Of a DNA stretch of 64,000 bases, positions 59,601 through 64,000 are shown in pieces. Source of the DNA: Polychytrium aggregatum (taxonomy: Eukaryota > Chytridiomycota > Chytridiomycetes > Polychytriales); assembly GCF_025602895.1 (NCBI RefSeq), contig NW_026516275.1:62001-126000 (forward strand), given 5' to 3'. Position 1 is the first letter of the stretch. Each line of letters opens with the position of its first letter. Both the position numbers and the translations under genes were made by a program. The notes under the pieces are model-generated. The model did not search any database. It had not been told where the DNA came from and was given only the letters and a program-made list of their open reading frames with translations.

Positions 59601-59914
59601 TCGGCAGAGGGGGTGTTGAGCACGATATCAGGGGCTCCTGGGGCGACCAGGGCCGAGGTTGGGACTGAGGGCCGGCGCGAGCCAGGAAGAGAATGCGCCA
59701 GATACGACGGAATGGCCGAAAGCCGTCGACGCGGGGAGTTCAGCGCACTCTGGGCCGGCGATACCAGGGTTGCCTGAAGGGGCAACGGGGGCACCTGCGC
59801 CGGGGTTGGGCGAACAGGAGAAGCCGGGTTTGTGAAGGTGAGGGAGCAGGAGAAGCGCTCGCCGGCAAAGAAGACGGCGGACTGCGGGAAGCTGACGGTT
59901 AGCAGAATCACCAT
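56664..59914 (-). CDS. RGP1: RGP1, partner of the Ric1-Rgp1 Rab6/Ypt6 GEF
   Basis: Exon 1 (59914-58816) encodes 366 residues. It starts VSFPQSAVFFAGERFSCSLT, an arrestin-like first strand. Most of it is a long Ser/Pro insert, then WAFAQMVGSFSVDPLYIKSS and a Gly-rich loop. Later exons give ADLSLGPGESKT, NYEIDLPSTLPPSYRGKVIR, SYKLLVNVQRPGGRTRTQLI, RVGEAVTVILDFSDSAVPCF and RWSLRIEFVTG. The last is NLHAFEIV. These match human RGP1 (DPGESKSYSY, SFRGQSVKYVYKL, LHFEFVTS). The complex activates Rab6/Ypt6 at the Golgi. Exon borders between about 58700 and 57000 are only approximate. The Ser/Pro insert is larger than in animals. Confidence 0.9.
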
Positions 59915-60114
59915 GGCGATGGAGAGACAGGGGCGAATGGATCGGAGCAGATGATAGAGACACGGGATGCAGATGAATCAGAGCGGATCGGTGTGTGGTG
60001 TGTGGGGTCGATGGGCAACGAGGGGCGAGAGGGCGAACGGCGGCGGCTGAATGCGGCGGTTGATACTTGATCGTTGACGGATGATTGCTAATGGTCAACG
60101 GCCAATGGCTGACG

Positions 60115-60160
60115 GTTGATAGTTGTTGATAGTTGATAGTTGTTGATAGTTGATAGTTGG
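60115..60160. repeat. TTGATAG/TTGTTGATAG tandem array
   Basis: Alternating 7- and 10-bp units; the surrounding sequence from about 60060 has related degenerate copies (GGCCAATGGCTGACGG). Confidence 0.88.
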
Positions 60161-60418
60161 TATCAGTTGGCCGGTGGTCGGCGCTGGCAGCAGATATCCG
60201 AATCGCGACGGTCGACGCCGGCGGCCGAGATGATCGAGGCCAAGAGCAGCCGCGGGCCAATGCTATGTATCCGCGGCCTGGAGAGCGCTGGGCGCCGGGC
60301 TGTTTGGCCCCCGTCGTCTTCGCCAGGGCTGTCCTGCTCTTGTCTGCATCACAGCCGCCGGTTGATCTGCGCCGCGGAGGACCTGCTGTCTGTCTTCCGG
60401 CGCCGAGGTCGGTGTGGT

Positions 60419-60480
60419 CCTGCCTGCTTGTCTTGCCTGTCGGTCCTGCCTGTCGGTCCTGCCTGTCGGTCCTGCCTGCT
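60419..60480. repeat. 13-bp CTGTCGGTCCTGC tandem array
   Basis: About four copies lie upstream of EED, perhaps in its 5' UTR. Confidence 0.88.
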
Positions 60481-60662
60481 GGCCATGTCTTGTAGATCTG
60501 GTCCTGTTGATCTTGCCATCTGGCTGATCTTGCCTTCCCGTCTCCGCAGATCTCTCGCCGGGTTCAAGCCTTGCGCCCTCTGTCTCGGCCGCTCCCGAAA
60601 AGCCGTCCTTCAACCTTGCTGCGAACCGCTGTTCGGGCACCCGATCCCCGGCCATCGCATCA

Positions 60663-63600
60663 ATGTCGTCAAATAGCCAGTCTCCGAGCTGGCTGTCGCC
60701 GCCGAGCATCCCTGAAATCTCGTCCATCCTCGGCGATGCCGACCAATTCAGCCTCGCCCCGAGCAATCCAACCAAGACCGGGCATCACCAGGTTAGCGCA
60801 CGAATCCTCGTCCCGGCATGGCCTATTCCTGTTGCCGGGATCATGTCTCTGATTGGAGCCCTCGCTCGCATCGATATCGATATCGATATCCATGCTCCAT
60901 AGCACCCTGTGTCCGGCCTCCCTTGCCCAGAGCCACCGATGCTTGACCAGTCAGGAAATAATCTGGACACCGCCGGGCAGGATGCTGTTACTGCTGGAAA
61001 CAACGCAGCCTCGACTTCCAATCGTCAATGGCGACCAAGCCCGTTGCCTGATCCCACATCGGCCCTGCAGCACAAGTCGAGGAATGCTGGGCTTGGGCTT
61101 GGGCTGCCGCCCCCACAGGCGTCGCTCAAACGTCGTCCATCGAGGCAGACTTATTTCAACGACACGAAGGCTTTGGCATCGGCGGCTCTGGTCTATCAAG
61201 ACTCGCCATTCAGCGTTGGTTCGCCTGGGCCACTCCAAGACTCGACTGAGGACCTAGCCAACCTTCTCAGCTTCCAATACGACTCGGAAGAACCGGGCGA
61301 TGCTCCCCTGGACATTCCGCAGAGCAAGCGAACCAAATGGGAAGGCGACGACAGAGAGTCGGAAGTTGTGGTAAAACCCGAAGTAATAGAAATAATCGAC
61401 TTGACAGACGGCCCGATCGATACCAAATTGGAGGCGGACATGATCTTTGAGGACTTTGAGGGAGAATATGTGATATCCAATCACAAATCGCCCGACCCCT
61501 GCGAAATACCGCCAGCGCCGTCCGATCCTGCCAGCCATACGACGGTACAGCCCCAACCCATCGCGCACGAGTCGCAGGAAGGCGCCTCGACCAGGCCGGG
61601 GCAGAAACACTCACATCTGGAATACAATCTGCATTCGACGATTCAGTTTCGAGTAGGTCTTCAGTCCTCTGATACCACCGCGACGATGCGATGCGATGCG
61701 ATGCGATGCGAACATGTGTTCGGACTGGATGAATGGCGAATCACAGATCGCAAGGATAGGGCGCGTATCCCCCACACCGTCGCTCGAACCAGCGCTGACA
61801 TGGTTTGGTATCTCCTCCTCTCCCGGCAGTGCTTCGACTCGGGAGAGCATGGCTGGAAGCTGTCGTTCAATCCATTCGATCAAGAACAGAGCATCTTTGC
61901 AATGGCTGGCGACGGCCTGGTGAGTGGCCGTCCCCTGCATCACTCGCTGCGTCGGTGTGTTGGCATCGCTCCGTTAGATTGTCCTCCAGCATTTCCCTCC
62001 AGCACTGCCCTCCTGCCGCTCTCGGCGTCATCGCTCCAGCGCTTCGAGTGCCATCCCTCTGACATCCCCACCTTGGTGTGCTGCTCTCCTGTGCAATGAA
62101 CCCCATTCGACCCATTCTCGAAGCTCTCGGTCTGGAGCTGCAAGGCTGCACACCGAACGCAAAATCTGCTGTCGCGCCGGATTCTCGACGACAAAAGAGC
62201 CAAGGCTGCGCTCTACGCTGTGGAGTGGCTCTACGATGCAGAGCTTCGGGAGGTATACGTGGCCGTAGGCGGCAACAGCTCGGCCATCAGCGTTTTTGGG
62301 CTCTCGTCCAATAGCCATAGAGTAAGTGCCGTCCGCACGCTTGCTGTTCGCCAATCCGCTTGCGTCGGTACAGCAAACCATCGGAATCGAGTCGGAGAGC
62401 GTGCTGACCAGGGTTTTATCTCTACTCCATCAGCTCCTTCAATCTCACGGCGCAGTGAGTAGCCAAGAGTGAGGGAGCAAGCGAGAGCGAGACTGGTGTG
62501 CATGTGTGCTGATGTGCAGATGGGCATGTGTGCAGCTTCGGACATGAAAGTGCAGCGGAATGCATTTGGTGCGAGCAGCAGCGTCTTGGCTCGACTTTTG
62601 TGGTTCTGTTTCGCATCGAGTCCTCTCTTGAAGTGGACCCGCACATTGGCACATTGGCACATTGGCACATTGGCACATAACTTCATCGTCTGTGCTCGCG
62701 GCCGATGCTTGTATACCATTCCGCGAACTGCTGAATGAACTCACACTGACCTCGGCAGGACATCAACGATCTCAAGAGACACCCGCGGGACGACGTGATT
62801 CTGGCATCGGCCAGTCGAGATCGCAGCATCCGGATATGGAACGCCAAGCGTGGGATGCTTCTGGCCATCCTTGGCGGATGCGGGCACAAGGACACCATCT
62901 ATTCGATTGTAAGCCGCACTCTGTTTCTGAAGGACGCCGGCTGTGCCTTGGTGCGCTGCAAGGAGTTGACTCTCCCGTTTCTGATGCGCGGGAGCATTGC
63001 GTTGTGTCGGCAGAGATGGCTCTAACGCTCTCTGTGTGCTGAATAGAACTTCAACGACGACGGCACACGGCTCATCTCCAGCAGCCACGACCATCAAGTG
63101 CTCGTCTGGGACTCGTATACACCCGAGCTTGCTGAGCTCATGGAGCGCTCGCACTCGCTGGACCGACAGCCATCATCGTACATTGGACTTCGATACCGGA
63201 CCGATGGGCCGACCCAGATCAAGGACCACGTGCTGCGAGTCTACTTTCCGCTCGAGCAGCGCTCGGACATCTTCCGGAGCATCATCGACTGGTCATCGTG
63301 GTTCGGTTCCGCCGCCGTCTTCACCAAGGGCATATCGGGGAGGATCAGGCTGTGGAAATACGAAGAATCGCCTCAAGCCCAAGAGTCTCGTCATATCAAG
63401 CTCACGGGGTCGGAATATGGCTTTGTGGGTATCTCGCTCGGGATTCGCTACGCTTCTGACTGGGTGCACCACTCCATCGCGCCGCTGGTTCCATGCAGAG
63501 CCGTCCTGTCTGCATGAGTGTATCATGGCTGTGGCCTGCCCCCTTCATGTGTTTGCTGACAGCGTCCTGTGCATATCCGCTTGCTGATTGCTGATCCGCT

Positions 63601-64000
63601 CCCATTCTCTCCAGCCCCTCCTGCGGAAGGTCACGCCGATCATTTATGAGTTCACGGTGAGTCTTGGAGTCGGTCGATGCCATGGCTTCTTCGAGAACCT
63701 GGGGGGTCACGGCAGCAGTCGTGGTTGACCAACCACTCATCTTTGAACCTCCACACAACCTCCCTTTCCAGTATCCAGAAGAAATCCCCGTGTACTTTAT
63801 TTTCCCACACATCAGCCCCAGCGGGCGGTATCTGGCAGTTGGCAATTCGCATGGAGACGTGTTTATCTGGTAAAGTGCACGGCTATGCATCGAGGGAGTG
63901 AAGGGGGGGTGGGTTTATTGGATCTGAAGATTTTGGTTGTGGCTCGTCTGCCTCGTTGCGAGCCAAGCAATCGAGGAGCCAGTAAGGGGGGGGGCTCCTC
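60663..64000 (+). CDS. Polycomb protein EED (PRC2 WD40 subunit), 3' end cut by the window
   Basis: Nine exons in the window join in phase (60663-60791, 60933-61652, 61848-61919, 62124-62321, 62374-62454, 62759-62908, 63047-63424, 63615-63656, 63772-63869), about 622 residues. The last donor (TG|GTAAAG at 63870) leads beyond the window. About 280 N-terminal residues are low complexity with an acidic patch (VIEIIDLTDG, a SUMO-interacting-like motif). The WD40 part matches EED: LSFNPFDQEQSIFAMAGDGL, then INDLKRHPRDDVILASASRD, RSIRIWNAKRGMLLAILGGC, FNDDGTRLISSSHDHQVLVW and YLAVGNSHGDVFIW. EED binds H3K27me3 and stimulates EZH2 in PRC2. Confidence 0.88.
61683..61709. repeat. GCGAT pentamer array in an EED intron
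   Basis: About five copies of GCGAT, the same motif as the GATGC array at 2387-2464, lie in intron 2 of EED. Confidence 0.85.
62643..62680. repeat. ACATTGGC array in an EED intron
   Basis: Four to five perfect copies of CACATTGG lie before the exon encoding INDLKRHPRDD. Confidence 0.9.

Larger units (their letters stand above)
59915..60662. other. Divergent intergenic region, RGP1 / EED
   Basis: 748 bp shared promoter with two tandem arrays: a TTGATAG/TTGTTGATAG array at about 60115-60160 and a CTGTCGGTCCTGC array at about 60419-60480. No gene was seen. Confidence 0.65.

Noticed and set aside
61653-62099. Continuous reading of EED exon 2 to a stop near 62099
   Set aside because: The frame loses similarity after STIQFR; in-phase exons at 61848 and 62124 restore the EED pattern.

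Overview
The window is nuclear DNA of a GC-rich, intron-rich, flagellated fungus, most likely a chytrid. Introns are short (usually about 80-400 bp) with GTRNGT donors and CAG/TAG acceptors. The window holds an intraflagellar transport gene (IFT57), fungal genes such as a PHO80-type cyclin and a cerato-platanin, and genes lost from many Dikarya such as an RNF220-type E3 ligase. I rebuilt most gene models by hand, joining exons only where splice phase and family alignment agreed. About 26 protein genes are supported. I found no convincing tRNA, rRNA, CRISPR array or transposon.

Layout, left to right. 0.9-7.3 kb: a possible NTF2-like gene (-) head to head with a YLR149C/Gid11-like WD40 gene (+). 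7.5-14 kb, minus strand: a Ser/Pro-rich protein ending in repeated YCxxH modules, an AYR1-type reductase, a doubtful small ORF, and WDR83/MORG1. 14.6-22.7 kb, plus strand: a secreted Lys-rich protein, a TKL kinase with Sel1 repeats, a universal stress protein and a cerato-platanin. 23-29 kb: a CWF19L1/Drn1-like protein with four zinc knuckles (-) and a mitochondrial dicarboxylate carrier (+). 29.7-33.2 kb: an MLRQ/NDUFA4-like subunit (-), a 1.7-kb stretch without a gene, and a PHO80-type cyclin (-). 34.4-43 kb: IFT57 (+), an ankyrin protein (-) and EMC7 (-). 43.4-49.1 kb: TIPIN/Swi3 (-), RNF220-like ligase (+) and mitochondrial bL28 (+). 49.8-56.5 kb: a secreted Cys-rich protein (-), ribosomal eL15 (-), ZNHIT3 (+) and DPH2 (+). 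56.7-64 kb: RGP1 (-) and the Polycomb WD40 protein EED (+), which runs off the right edge.

The genes are mostly unrelated housekeeping and regulatory genes, not a cluster with one function. Seven pairs are divergent and share an intergenic region, and several of these regions carry tandem repeats. The most unusual features are: an exact 37-residue internal repeat between the kinase and Sel1 parts of the TKL gene; very short first coding exons (6-17 nt) in five genes, one followed by a GC-AG intron; a possible new Cys/His module protein; and many short minisatellites in introns and shared promoters. I saw no clear new multi-gene system.
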